Below, piece by piece: positions 7,176 through 15,592 of a DNA stretch of 22,651 nt (positions are counted from its first letter, which is position 1; every line of letters starts with the position of its first letter). Both the position numbers and the translations under genes were made by a program. A model generated the notes under the pieces. That model was not told the origin of the DNA and searched no databases. It worked only from the letters and a program-made list of their open reading frames with translations. Source of the stretch: Pseudomonadota bacterium (GTDB taxonomy: Bacteria > Pseudomonadota > Alphaproteobacteria > Micavibrionales > Micavibrionaceae); NCBI GenBank assembly GCA_016198545.1, contig JACQIJ010000025.1, positions 1 through 22,651 of the forward strand. Reading direction: 5' to 3'.

Positions 7176-7715
7176 CTAAACCTCGACCAGCATGCGGTAT
7201 TTTTTGCGGTAGCGCTGGCAGGCGTCGTAGAGTTCCTGTGCCAATGCCGCTCCTTCCCGTCCGCCGCTTCCTTTCAGGCGGTTTTTGACGATTGCCTCGA
7301 GTGTGCGCTGGTGAACGTCGACGATCTCCAGCGCATCGTCGTTAAGCTCCGTGATATCCTCAAGAAAATCGAGCATTACGCTGGCGACGTCGGTCAGCAG
7401 GTGATAGTTGAACATCGCGCCCGTGGCTTTCAGCTCCATGATTGGATAAATGATGATTTGGACAAACTCTTTTCCGGCGGCCCCCTGTTCTTTTGCTTTA
7501 AGCGTTGCGACGCGAAGGCGCTTGATGATTTCCTCCGCCAGAGGCGTCAGATCGACGGGGTTTGCGTTGATGTATTCCTCGGCAGACTCAATGATTCTTG
7601 CGGCTATTCCGCCCGTTCCCACTCTCTGTCTGAGGGTGTTTGGCGGATCATAAAACCTTGCGTCCCCGCTGGCTTTCTTTTTCTCTGTTTTTTGCTTTGA
7701 TTTTTTGAAAACCAT
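7176..7715 (-). CDS. Conserved hypothetical protein, partner of the CheY-like regulator
   Basis: Protein of 179 residues, not recognised as a named family. A Lys-rich start (residues 1-16) is followed by DARFYDPPNTLRQRVGTGG near 18-36, then a mostly helical body. No signal peptide or membrane segment is visible. The start is supported by GAGG about seven bases upstream of the ATG at 7715. It lies 48 bases downstream of the response-regulator gene on the same strand and is probably cotranscribed. The partner therefore suggests a role in a signalling output, chemotaxis/motility or cell-cycle control, but this is inference from position only. Confidence 0.72.
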   Translation of the reverse strand: MVFKKSKQKTEKKKASGDARFYDPPNTLRQRVGTGGIAARIIESAEEYINANPVDLTPLAEEIIKRLRVATLKAKEQGAAGKEFVQIIIYPIMELKATGAMFNYHLLTDVASVMLDFLEDITELNDDALEIVDVHQRTLEAIVKNRLKGSGGREGAALAQELYDACQRYRKKYRMLVEV

Positions 7716-7763
7716 TTCAGAGCCTCGTTATACAAAGTTATATAAAATATCCGTATAAAAATT

Positions 7764-8354
7764 CTACTTTTTCTTGTCTGTTGCGGCGGCGTCCATGGCA
7801 GCTTCACGCAGCTGGGAAAGTTCTGCCGCCACCTCTTTGTCTTCAAGGTTTTTGCTGTCCTCCCCGCTATCCGCTTCGCGGCGGAAGGGGCCTACATAGT
7901 CGGAACCCCGTCTTCTCCGTCTGTCCGGGCCGAAGAAAACCCCTGTTTCGACGAATTTGCGCGGCTTTTCAATCAGCATTTCAATGCGCGCGTATAAGTC
8001 CTTCGCGCGGAAAGGCTTTACCAGGAATTCCGTGACCCCCGCATCGCGCGCCAGTTCAACGCGCAGGCGGTGGCTGTATCCGGTCATAACGATGACCGGT
8101 ACAAAACGGTTGGGGGAGTCCGGGTGGGTGCGTATTTTCCGTACCAGTTCAAGCCCGTCGAAAGGCTCCATCATCCAGTCCGTCAGAACGATATCGGGGT
8201 TTTTCTGGCAAAACTTCCGAAAGCCGGACTCAGCGTTGTCCGCGACCGTGATGTCTGTAAAACCGAAAATTTTTAATATGGAAGATGCCAACGATGCAAC
8301 CGGCTGCATATCGTCAATAATAAGGACGGAGGCTTTTTTCAGGTCATACGCCAT
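7764..8354 (-). CDS. CheY-like response regulator with C-terminal extension
   Basis: Protein of 196 residues. The receiver domain covers about 8-128, with the acidic pair Asp14/Asp15, phospho-acceptor Asp59 (VLTDWMM), Thr91 (VMTGY) and Lys113 (LVKPF), so all phosphorylation residues are present. There is no DNA-binding domain. Instead a short extension carries FFGPDRRRRRGSDYVGPFRR (about 139-158) and a charged tail ending DAAATDKKK. The GPDRRRR...GP.RR pattern recurs in alphaproteobacterial stand-alone regulators, to my knowledge without a defined role. It is the first gene of a two-gene minus-strand unit and is divergent from the E1 gene. The likely role is protein-protein output after phosphorylation by an unlinked histidine kinase. 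Confidence 0.88.
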   Translation of the reverse strand: MAYDLKKASVLIIDDMQPVASLASSILKIFGFTDITVADNAESGFRKFCQKNPDIVLTDWMMEPFDGLELVRKIRTHPDSPNRFVPVIVMTGYSHRLRVELARDAGVTEFLVKPFRAKDLYARIEMLIEKPRKFVETGVFFGPDRRRRRGSDYVGPFRREADSGEDSKNLEDKEVAAELSQLREAAMDAAATDKKK

Positions 8355-8413
8355 ATTTCAATAACCATAAAATGATAAAAAAATCAGAAACCCCATGTAA
8401 TTATAGCGGCTAG

Positions 8414-8428
8414 TTTGCAAACTGCAAA
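8414..8428. promoter_or_regulatory. Inverted repeat between divergent genes, possible operator
   Basis: TTTGCA, three bases, TGCAAA: a perfect 6-base inverted repeat in the 141-base gap between the response regulator and the E1 fusion. It is placed where a repressor could control one or both genes. It could also be chance. Confidence 0.25.
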
Positions 8429-8495
8429 GCGTTGAATTTTAGGCTTTTTTAAGTTTCCGCCCTCGGGCATACTGCCTGAAATCCGGAGTTTTTCC

Positions 8496-10739
8496 ATGCA
8501 GGATCGGGCTGAAATCGTCCACAACAATTTCCTGACGCGGGTACGGGATGAAAATCTGCCTGCGACGATGAGTTTGTCGCCCGCCGATGCGGGGTTGACG
8601 CCGGAACAGACCGTTGAAATTTTTGAAAGCCAGGTTCTAAGCCGCCTGCTCGACAATCATTCGCGCAAATTGCAGGCGAGGGGTGAGGGATTTTACACCA
8701 TCGGCAGTTCCGGTCACGAAGGAAGCGCCGCCATCTCTGCTGCCTTCCGGCACACTGATATGGCGTTCCTGCATTACCGCGACGCAGCGTTTTTCATCCA
8801 GCGTTCGAAAAAACTGCCGGGCAGCACGCCGCTGTGGGACATGCTGCTGAGCTTCACGACCTCCAGCGAAGACCCGATTTCCGGCGGACGGCACAAGGTT
8901 CTGGGCAGCAAAGACCTCTTCATCCCGCCGCAGACCAGCACGATCGCCTCCCACCTGCCCAAAGCGGTCGGCGCGGCCTACAGCATCGGTCTTAACAAAA
9001 GGCTCGGACGCACGGGCGTCCTGCCTTCTGATGCAGTAATAATATGCAGCTTTGGCGATGCGTCTCTGAACCATTCCACCGCGCAGGGCGCGATCAATAC
9101 ATCGGCCTGGACATCGTACCAGAATGTGCCTCTGCCGCTGGTCTGGGTGTGCGAGGATAACGGCATCGGCATTTCCACGCCGACGCCGCAGGGCTGGGTT
9201 CATGCCAGTATGGCGCGCAGGCCGGGCATAGAGTATTTTTACTGCAACGGCCTTGATATCTTCGATACGCACCGCGCGGCGCGGGAAGCGGAGCGTTATG
9301 TGCGCACGCACCGCAAGCCCGCTTTCCTGCACATGGGGTGCGTACGTTTATTCGGCCATGCGGGGCCGGACGCGCAGCATATGTACCTGACCGGCGAGCA
9401 GATAGAGGCGACGGAGGCTCTTGACCCCTTGCTTCACTCCGCGCGCATCCTGATTGAAAACAATATCCTGCGCGTGGCGCAGATTCTCGACCTGTACAAT
9501 GAAACCGACGCCCGCGTCGCCCGCGCGGCGGAACAGGTTATCAGACGCCCGAAAATGAAAACCGCGGCGGAGGTGATGGAGAGTATTATTCCGCCTCTAA
9601 AAGCCCCCCCTCCCAACCCTCCCTCCGCGGGGGGGAGGGTTGGGGTAGGGGGGAATACACGCGAAAAGATCTTCGGCGACGAACTGGCATCGATGGACAA
9701 GCCGCAGCATATGGGCAAGCTCATCAACTGGGCACTGGCTGATGCCATGCTGGAAAACCCCAATGTCGTGCTGGCGGGAGAGGATATAGGTCCGAAGGGC
9801 GGCGTTTATGCCGTAACGACGAAGCTGCATGACCGTTTCGGCGCGCACCGCGTCATCAATACGCTGCTGGATGAACAAAGCATTCTCGGCCTTGCCATCG
9901 GCCTCGCGCATAACGACATCATATGCATCCCGGAAATCCAGTTCCTCGCCTATCTGCACAATGCCGAAGACCAGGTGCGCGGCGAAGCGGCGACGCTCAG
10001 TTTTTTCTCGAAGGGGCAGTACACGAACCCGATGGTCATCCGCATCGCGGGGCTTGGATATCAGAAGGGATTCGGCGGCCATTTCCACAACGACAACAGC
10101 TTCAACGTGCTGCGGGATATCCCCGGCGTGATCGTCGCCTGCCCCGGCAACGGGGCCGATGCGCCCGCGATGCTAAAGGAATGCGTGCGCCTTGCGCGGG
10201 AGGAACGCCGCGTCGTCGTCTTCCTTGAGCCGATCGCGCTATACATGACGCGCGACCTGCACGAACCGAAAGACGGGCTGTGGAGTTTTATCTACGATTA
10301 CAAAAAAGATATCCGTATCGGCGACATCGGCATTTACGGCGATGGCAAAGACCTGTGCATCCTGACCTACGGCAATGGCTACTACCTGTCGCGGCAGGCG
10401 GAGAAGGAATTGCGCGATGTATATGGCATAAAAGCACGGATCATCGATATGCGCTGGCTTGCGCCCGTTCCCGAAGAACAAATTCTGAAAGCTGTAGATC
10501 TTTGCAAAAACGTTCTGATCGTCGATGAGTGCCGCAAGACGGGTACGATAAGCGAGGCGTTGATGACCCTCATCCACGAGAAAATGCCGACGCCGCCGAA
10601 AATGGCGCGCATCGCGGCGGAGGATTGTTTTATCCCCCTCGGCCGCGCCGCGACGGTGACGCTGCCCAGCCGGGATTCCATCATCGATGCCGCGCTTGGG
10701 TTGCTTGGCAGGCCCGCCGCACAAAGGAAGCGGGCATGA
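8496..10739 (+). CDS. Thiamine-diphosphate 2-oxoacid dehydrogenase E1, alpha and beta fused
   Basis: Protein of 747 residues joining an E1 alpha domain (about 35-360) to an E1 beta domain (about 395-740). E1 enzymes decarboxylate a 2-oxoacid on thiamine diphosphate and pass the acyl group to a lipoyl E2. The alpha half shows GSSGHEG (70-76), HYRD near 93-96 and the cofactor motif GDAS (187-190) to DNG (221-223); GDA replaces the usual GDG. The beta half has GEDIGPKGGVYAVT and FGAHRVINTLLDEQSILGLAIG, typical of PdhB/BkdB. The start has GGAG seven bases upstream. The linker is encoded by a palindromic repeat (about residues 370-386, rich in Pro then Gly). Fused E1s resemble branched-chain 2-oxoacid dehydrogenases more than pyruvate dehydrogenase. 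No E2 or E3 gene is in the window. The next gene overlaps by 4 bases. Confidence 0.88.
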   Translation: MQDRAEIVHNNFLTRVRDENLPATMSLSPADAGLTPEQTVEIFESQVLSRLLDNHSRKLQARGEGFYTIGSSGHEGSAAISAAFRHTDMAFLHYRDAAFFIQRSKKLPGSTPLWDMLLSFTTSSEDPISGGRHKVLGSKDLFIPPQTSTIASHLPKAVGAAYSIGLNKRLGRTGVLPSDAVIICSFGDASLNHSTAQGAINTSAWTSYQNVPLPLVWVCEDNGIGISTPTPQGWVHASMARRPGIEYFYCNGLDIFDTHRAAREAERYVRTHRKPAFLHMGCVRLFGHAGPDAQHMYLTGEQIEATEALDPLLHSARILIENNILRVAQILDLYNETDARVARAAEQVIRRPKMKTAAEVMESIIPPLKAPPPNPPSAGGRVGVGGNTREKIFGDELASMDKPQHMGKLINWALADAMLENPNVVLAGEDIGPKGGVYAVTTKLHDRFGAHRVINTLLDEQSILGLAIGLAHNDIICIPEIQFLAYLHNAEDQVRGEAATLSFFSKGQYTNPMVIRIAGLGYQKGFGGHFHNDNSFNVLRDIPGVIVACPGNGADAPAMLKECVRLAREERRVVVFLEPIALYMTRDLHEPKDGLWSFIYDYKKDIRIGDIGIYGDGKDLCILTYGNGYYLSRQAEKELRDVYGIKARIIDMRWLAPVPEEQILKAVDLCKNVLIVDECRKTGTISEALMTLIHEKMPTPPKMARIAAEDCFIPLGRAATVTLPSRDSIIDAALGLLGRPAAQRKRA
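9604..9653. repeat. Palindromic repeat inserted in frame in the E1 linker
   Basis: A C-rich arm (9604-9626) is followed by a G-rich arm (9629-9653) that is nearly its reverse complement: CCCTCCCAACCCTCCC against GGGAGGGTTGGGGTAGGG, with one bulge. The unit adds about 17 codons without breaking the frame, exactly between the alpha and beta halves. Elements of this look occur in many bacteria as intergenic hairpins; inside a coding region it recalls Rickettsia palindromic elements. Confidence 0.75.
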
Positions 10740-11758
10740 AAAAATCCGCACTCGTCATATGCCCCGGACGGGGAACGTACAACAAGGATGAACTCGGCTA
10801 TCTGCGCCGCCTGCACCCGGATAGAAAAGATTTCATCGCCGCAGTCGACGTTTACCGCCGCGAACATGCCCAGACCACGGTCACAGACCTCGATAACCGC
10901 GAAAAATACAGCCTTGCCGAACACACGCGGGGCGATAATGCCTCGCCGCTGATTTACGCCTGCGCCTATGCGGACTTTATGGCCATCGACCGTAATAAAT
11001 TCGATATTGTCGCTGTCACCGGCAATTCAATGGGCTGGTACATCGCCCTTGCCTGCGGCGGCGCGGCCACGGATATGAACGCGCTGCATATTATCAACAC
11101 GATGGGAACGCTGATGCATGAGAACCTGACCGGCGGGCAGACGATCTATTCCTTGGTCGATGAAAACTGGCGGTCCATTCCGGGGCGTCGCGAATATCTC
11201 ATGAATCTCATCGAAACTATCCCCGGCCTGCACGTCTCCATCGAACTCGGCGGAATGCTGGTGTTCGGCGGCACGAAAGAGGCGCTCGACAAACTCGAAA
11301 AGGAACTGAAGCCGGAGCAGGGGAAGTTCCCGATGCGGATCGCCAATCACGCAGCGTTTCACACGCCGTTGCTAAAACCCATATCCGATCATGCCCGTAC
11401 GACCCTGCATGACGATTTGTTCCGGCATCTGTCGATCCCGCTGATCGACGGGCGCGGGCATGTCTGGACGCCGCACGCCACCGATATGCATGAGATGTGG
11501 GATTACACCTTCGGTCACCAGGTATACGCATATTACGATTTCACCCGCGCGGTGCAGGTCGGCGTGAAGGAATTCGCGCCCGACGCGGTTATTATCCTTG
11601 GCCCCGGCGGGACGCTCGGCAGCGCGGTTGCCCAGAGTCTCATAGGCATCAACTGGCAGGGCATGGCATCGAAGGAAGATTTCATCGCCCGCCAGAAATC
11701 CGATCCCTATATTCTGTCGATGGGAATGGAAGAGCAGCGCAGGGCGGCCACCGGCTAA
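10736..11758 (+). CDS. FabD-like acyltransferase (atypical, probably not malonyl-specific)
   Basis: Protein of 340 residues. Its start ATG overlaps the stop of the E1 gene (ATGA), so translation is probably coupled. It has the acyltransferase layout: CPGRGTY near 9-15 where FabD has FPGQGSQ; GNSMGWY with nucleophile Ser98 (FabD GHSLGEY); AFHTPLL with His209 completing the dyad; and ILGPGGTLG near the end like EVGPGKVLT. Two key residues differ: the oxyanion glutamine is Arg12, and the arginine that binds the malonyl carboxylate (Arg117 in E. coli FabD, in MRGKFMQ) is Met123 (TMGTLMH). The enzyme should be active, but probably moves an acyl group without a free carboxylate to a carrier protein or related acceptor. 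This inference rests on alignment by eye. Confidence 0.82.
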   Translation: MKKSALVICPGRGTYNKDELGYLRRLHPDRKDFIAAVDVYRREHAQTTVTDLDNREKYSLAEHTRGDNASPLIYACAYADFMAIDRNKFDIVAVTGNSMGWYIALACGGAATDMNALHIINTMGTLMHENLTGGQTIYSLVDENWRSIPGRREYLMNLIETIPGLHVSIELGGMLVFGGTKEALDKLEKELKPEQGKFPMRIANHAAFHTPLLKPISDHARTTLHDDLFRHLSIPLIDGRGHVWTPHATDMHEMWDYTFGHQVYAYYDFTRAVQVGVKEFAPDAVIILGPGGTLGSAVAQSLIGINWQGMASKEDFIARQKSDPYILSMGMEEQRRAATG

Positions 11759-11850
11759 TATTTTCATATTATTTATACATATGCCCGCCTGGTTCCGGTT
11801 TTCCCGACAAGACGCTGGACGGGAAGGGGGAAATGTGTAGGATGCATGCC

Positions 11851-12708
11851 ATGACGCAATCGCAGCAAATAATGGCCGGAAAGCGCGGCCTGATCATGGG
11901 AGTGGCGAACGACCGTTCCATCGCCTGGGGCATCTCAAAGGCCGTTTCCGATGCCGGGGCGAAGCTGGCTTTCACTTACCAGGGAGAGGCGTTGGAAAAG
12001 CGCGTGCGTCCGCTGGCCGAAAGCGTCCAGTCGGATATCGTTCTGCCCTGCGACGTGACCGATGAGGCGAGCCTCGACAAGGTTTTCGGCGCTATCAAGG
12101 AAAAATGGGGCGGGCTGGATTTCGTCGTCCATTGCATCGCGTTTTCGGACAAGAACGAGCTTGATGGCCTGTATCTGAACACCACGCGCGCGAATTTTCT
12201 CAAGACGATGGATATTTCCGCTTATTCATTTACGGCGATAGCGCAGCGTGCCTCGCCGCTGATGAACGAGGGCGGCAGTCTGCTGACGCTGACCTATTAC
12301 GGGTCGGAGCGTGTAATGCCGCACTACAACGTCATGGGCGTGGCGAAGGCGGCGCTGGAATCTTCGGTGCGTTATCTTGCCGCCGATCTCGGCCCGAAGA
12401 ACATCCGCGTCAATGCGATTTCGGCGGGGCCGATTAAAACGCTGGCCGCCAGCGGCATCGGCGATTTCCGCTATATCCTGAAATGGAACGAGCTTAATGC
12501 GCCTTTGCGCCGCAACGTGACGATCGAGGATGTGGGCCGCTCCGGCCTGTTTCTGCTTTCCGATCTGGGCAGCGGCGTGACCGGTGAAATCCTTCATGTC
12601 GACAGCGGTTACCACCTGATCGGCATGTGCTCGGTCGACACCGCCGCGGGCACGGCGGAACTTCTCCAGTCCATAGCGCCGAAAGCGGGCAAGACAGAAG
12701 CCGCATGA
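11851..12708 (+). CDS. fabI: Enoyl-[acyl-carrier-protein] reductase FabI (NADH)
   Basis: Catalyses the last reduction of each fatty-acid elongation round, trans-2-enoyl-ACP to acyl-ACP; it is the triclosan target. It is a short-chain dehydrogenase fold of 285 residues. The start GKRGLIMGVANDRSIAWGI binds the nucleotide. The catalytic region has Tyr149 and the pair Tyr159-x6-Lys166 (YNVMGVAK), as in E. coli FabI, and the late segment ISAGPIKTLAASGI forms the substrate-loop region. ATG 11851 has AGGA eight bases upstream; in-frame ATGs at 11833 and 11842 are possible. A 92-base gap separates it from the acyltransferase gene and it overlaps aroC by four bases. Confidence 0.95.
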   Translation: MTQSQQIMAGKRGLIMGVANDRSIAWGISKAVSDAGAKLAFTYQGEALEKRVRPLAESVQSDIVLPCDVTDEASLDKVFGAIKEKWGGLDFVVHCIAFSDKNELDGLYLNTTRANFLKTMDISAYSFTAIAQRASPLMNEGGSLLTLTYYGSERVMPHYNVMGVAKAALESSVRYLAADLGPKNIRVNAISAGPIKTLAASGIGDFRYILKWNELNAPLRRNVTIEDVGRSGLFLLSDLGSGVTGEILHVDSGYHLIGMCSVDTAAGTAELLQSIAPKAGKTEAA

Positions 12709-13763
12709 CCGGCAACCGCTTCGGGACATTGTTTCAATATCAGAGCTGGGGCGAAAGCCACGGGCCTGCGGTCGGCTGCGTCGTGGACGGCGTGCCGCCG
12801 CGCATGGATTTATGCGAAGCCGATATCCAGACATATCTCGACAAGCGCAAACCCGGTCAGTCGCGCTACACGACGCAGCGTAAAGAATCCGATACGGTGG
12901 AAATCCTCTCCGGCGTGTTTGAGGGCAGGACGACGGGAACCCCCATCAGCCTTCTGATTCGCAATGAGGATGTGAAGTCGAAGGATTACGACGATATAAA
13001 GGATAAGTTCCGTCCCGGCCATGCCGATTTCACTTATCAGGAGAAATACGGGATCCGCGATTACCGTGGCGGCGGCCGGTCGAGCGCGCGGGAAACGGCG
13101 ATGCGCGTCGCGGCGGGCGCGGTGGCGCGGAAAATAGTTCCTGAAATAACCATTCGCGCTGCTGTCATTCAAATCGGCCCGCATAAAATAAGCCGCGATA
13201 ACTGGGATTGGGCGCAGGTCGATGAAAACCCGTTTTTCTGTCCCGATGCGAAGGCCGTGGGTCAATGGTCATCGTTTATCGACGAGCGCCGCAAGGCGGG
13301 AACGAGCGTGGGCGCGATCGTCGAAGTCGTCGCCGGCGGCGTTCCGGCCGGGCTCGGCGCGCCGGTCTACGACAAACTGGACGCGGAACTTGCCAAGGCG
13401 ATGATGTCGATAAACGCCGTGAAGGGCGTGGAAATCGGCGTGGGTTTTGGCTGCGTCGAACTGGGAGGGGAGGAGAACGTCGATGAAATCCGCAAGGGGC
13501 CGGAATTTTTATCGAACAACGCGGGCGGCATCCTCGGCGGCATTTCAACGGGGCAGGATATCGTCGTGCGCATGGCGTTCAAGCCGACAAGCTCTATTTT
13601 AACCCCGCGCAGGACTATCGATATCCACGGCAACGAAACGGATATCGTTACGAAGGGCCGTCATGACCCGTGCGTCGGCATACGCGGCGTGCCGGTGGCG
13701 GAGGCGATGATGGCCTGCGCTCTGGCCGATCACTGGCTGCGGCATAAGGCGCAGTGCGCATAA
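12705..13763 (+). CDS. aroC: Chorismate synthase
   Basis: Converts 5-enolpyruvylshikimate-3-phosphate to chorismate using reduced FMN, the last common step to aromatic amino acids and folate. It has 352 residues, the normal length. Signatures seen: WGESHGPAVG at 15-24; RPGHADFTYQEKYGIRDYRG followed by GGRSSARETA in the 100-130 region; NAGGILGGISTGQDIVVR; and HDPCVGIRGVPVAEAM near the end. The ATG overlaps the fabI stop (ATGA), so the two are translationally coupled. SppA follows after 11 bases. Confidence 0.97.
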   Translation: MTGNRFGTLFQYQSWGESHGPAVGCVVDGVPPRMDLCEADIQTYLDKRKPGQSRYTTQRKESDTVEILSGVFEGRTTGTPISLLIRNEDVKSKDYDDIKDKFRPGHADFTYQEKYGIRDYRGGGRSSARETAMRVAAGAVARKIVPEITIRAAVIQIGPHKISRDNWDWAQVDENPFFCPDAKAVGQWSSFIDERRKAGTSVGAIVEVVAGGVPAGLGAPVYDKLDAELAKAMMSINAVKGVEIGVGFGCVELGGEENVDEIRKGPEFLSNNAGGILGGISTGQDIVVRMAFKPTSSILTPRRTIDIHGNETDIVTKGRHDPCVGIRGVPVAEAMMACALADHWLRHKAQCA

Positions 13764-13774
13764 AAGGTGTTTCC

Positions 13775-15592
13775 ATGAGACAGGGATCGATATTCGTAAA
13801 GCCTGAACCCCCGAAGCCGCCCAGACGGAGGTTGGTGCGTTATGTTTTCTGGACGGCGTTCAAACGCCTTCTGATGACATTCGGCGCGATTTTTCTGCTG
13901 GGCGTAATAATGGGTTCGATTCTTTCAGCCGGAGTCGGCACGGGTGCGCCGCGCGCGCTGCCGGGTAAGTTTGCCCTCTATCTGCCGCTGGATGGAGGCT
14001 TCCCCGAGCATGAGGATGTTGCAGTTCCCTATGGTCTCGGGCCGCCCATGATGACCCTGCGCCATGTTGTCGATGCGCTTGACCTTGCTGCCGGAGATAA
14101 GAGGGTAACCGGCATCGTCGTCGACCTGAAGAGTCTTGAAATGAACGTCGCGCAGTTGCAGGAATTGCGCGCGGCCTTGCTGCGTTTCCGGGCGTCGGGG
14201 AAACCTGCCTACATATATGCCGCGTCCTACGGCGAAATGGGGCGGGGGCTTGGGTCGTATTATCTCGCTTCGGCGTTTGATGAAATATGGATGCAGCCGA
14301 TGGGAGAAGTTTCCATTGCCGGCATAAGCGTGGAAATGCCGTTTTTCCGCGGCGCGCTTGAGAAAATTGGCGTTGAGCCGCAGTTCTTCACGCGCAAGGA
14401 ATACAAGAACGTGTTTGAAAGCGCATCGGCGCGGGAAATGTCGCCGCAAAGCCGCCGGATGATGGAAGGGCTGGTCAATGACATCGCGGAGGACATGGTT
14501 TCCGGCATAGCGCAGGGGCGTGAAATGGAGCCGAGCGGAATCCGCGCGCTGGTCGACCGCGGGCTGTTCATGGATGCGGCGGCGGCTGATGCCGGACTTG
14601 TTGATTACATTGACGATTTTGAGGTTCTTCAGGAAAAAGAGAGTCAGAGTGCTACCGGCAAACCGGACGGAGAGTTCGACGATATTTTTGTGGATGTCGA
14701 GGAATACGTTTATTCCGCAGTGCATAAGGCTGCCGTCCCCGCAGGCGCAAAAAAGCGGCGCGTTGCGCTGGTGTACATCGTCGGTACGATCGTGCAGAGC
14801 GGATACGGCGACGGCATGGTAGCGGCGGACGACATTGCGGCGGACATCGTCGATGCGGCGAATGACGAGGATATAAAAAGCGTCGTAATCCGCATCGACA
14901 GCCCCGGAGGATCGCCTGTGGCCAGCGAAACCATCCGCCGTGCCATTCTGCGCGCGAAAACGAAGGGTAAGAAGGTCATTGTGTCGATGGGCGGGGCTGC
15001 GGCCTCGGGCGGATACTGGATTGCTGCGCCCGCCGACCGCATTTTCGCTCTGCCGGGGACGCTGACGGGTTCGATTGGCGTTGCAGGCGGCAAGGTGTCG
15101 CTTGCCGGTCTGTGGGGCAAGGTGGGCATCAACTGGGAAAGCGTCGATTACGGGGCGAATGCCAATATGTTTTCCTTCAATAATCCGTTCGATGAATCCG
15201 GAACCGCGGCCATGAACGGAATGATGGATGCGATTTACGACGGCTTTATTTCCCGTGTCGCGGAAGGGCGGGGCATGACCAAGGAAAAAGCCGAACGCAT
15301 CGCCCGCGGCCATGTCTGGACGGGAAAGCAGGCTGTTGCGAACGGGCTTGTCGATGAAATTGGCGGGCTGGATGCCGCGCTTGATTATGCGGCGAAGGAA
15401 CTTGGCGCAACGGACCGGCGCGACCTGCGCATCGTTGTCCTTCCCCGTCCCTTGTCGGTTTTTGAAAAGATGGCGGATCTGATAGGGAAGACCGTGCATA
15501 TGGGGCGCGGTATCGGCACCCTGGCCCAGCGCTACAGTCTTGTACGGCAATCCGATGCGCTGACGGTGTGGCAGCCGTTAACTATCCGATAG
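13775..15592 (+). CDS. sppA: Signal peptide peptidase SppA, 67-kDa type
   Basis: Membrane-bound S49 protease that degrades cleaved signal peptides. It has 605 residues: a basic cytoplasmic start, one transmembrane helix at about 34-54 and two tandem S49 domains, as in E. coli SppA (67K). The catalytic lysine is Lys211 (TRKEYKNVFE) in the N-terminal domain and the nucleophile is Ser411 (GGAAASGGYW) in the C-terminal domain. RIDSPGGS at 373-380 and TGSIGV at 431-436 are also typical. ATG 13775 has AAAGG about seven bases upstream; a GTG at 13754 inside aroC opens the same frame but is less likely. The 3' end overlaps the convergent HAD gene by 15 bases. Confidence 0.95.
   Translation: MRQGSIFVKPEPPKPPRRRLVRYVFWTAFKRLLMTFGAIFLLGVIMGSILSAGVGTGAPRALPGKFALYLPLDGGFPEHEDVAVPYGLGPPMMTLRHVVDALDLAAGDKRVTGIVVDLKSLEMNVAQLQELRAALLRFRASGKPAYIYAASYGEMGRGLGSYYLASAFDEIWMQPMGEVSIAGISVEMPFFRGALEKIGVEPQFFTRKEYKNVFESASAREMSPQSRRMMEGLVNDIAEDMVSGIAQGREMEPSGIRALVDRGLFMDAAAADAGLVDYIDDFEVLQEKESQSATGKPDGEFDDIFVDVEEYVYSAVHKAAVPAGAKKRRVALVYIVGTIVQSGYGDGMVAADDIAADIVDAANDEDIKSVVIRIDSPGGSPVASETIRRAILRAKTKGKKVIVSMGGAAASGGYWIAAPADRIFALPGTLTGSIGVAGGKVSLAGLWGKVGINWESVDYGANANMFSFNNPFDESGTAAMNGMMDAIYDGFISRVAEGRGMTKEKAERIARGHVWTGKQAVANGLVDEIGGLDAALDYAAKELGATDRRDLRIVVLPRPLSVFEKMADLIGKTVHMGRGIGTLAQRYSLVRQSDALTVWQPLTIR

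Noticed and set aside
13754..13774. GTG at 13754 as the sppA start
   Set aside because: It lies inside aroC without a well-placed ribosome binding site, whereas ATG 13775 has AAAGG at good spacing.
13925..15550. Minus-strand open frame of 541 codons opposite sppA
   Set aside because: A codon-bias shadow: low-complexity basic product, no ribosome binding site, full overlap with intact SppA.
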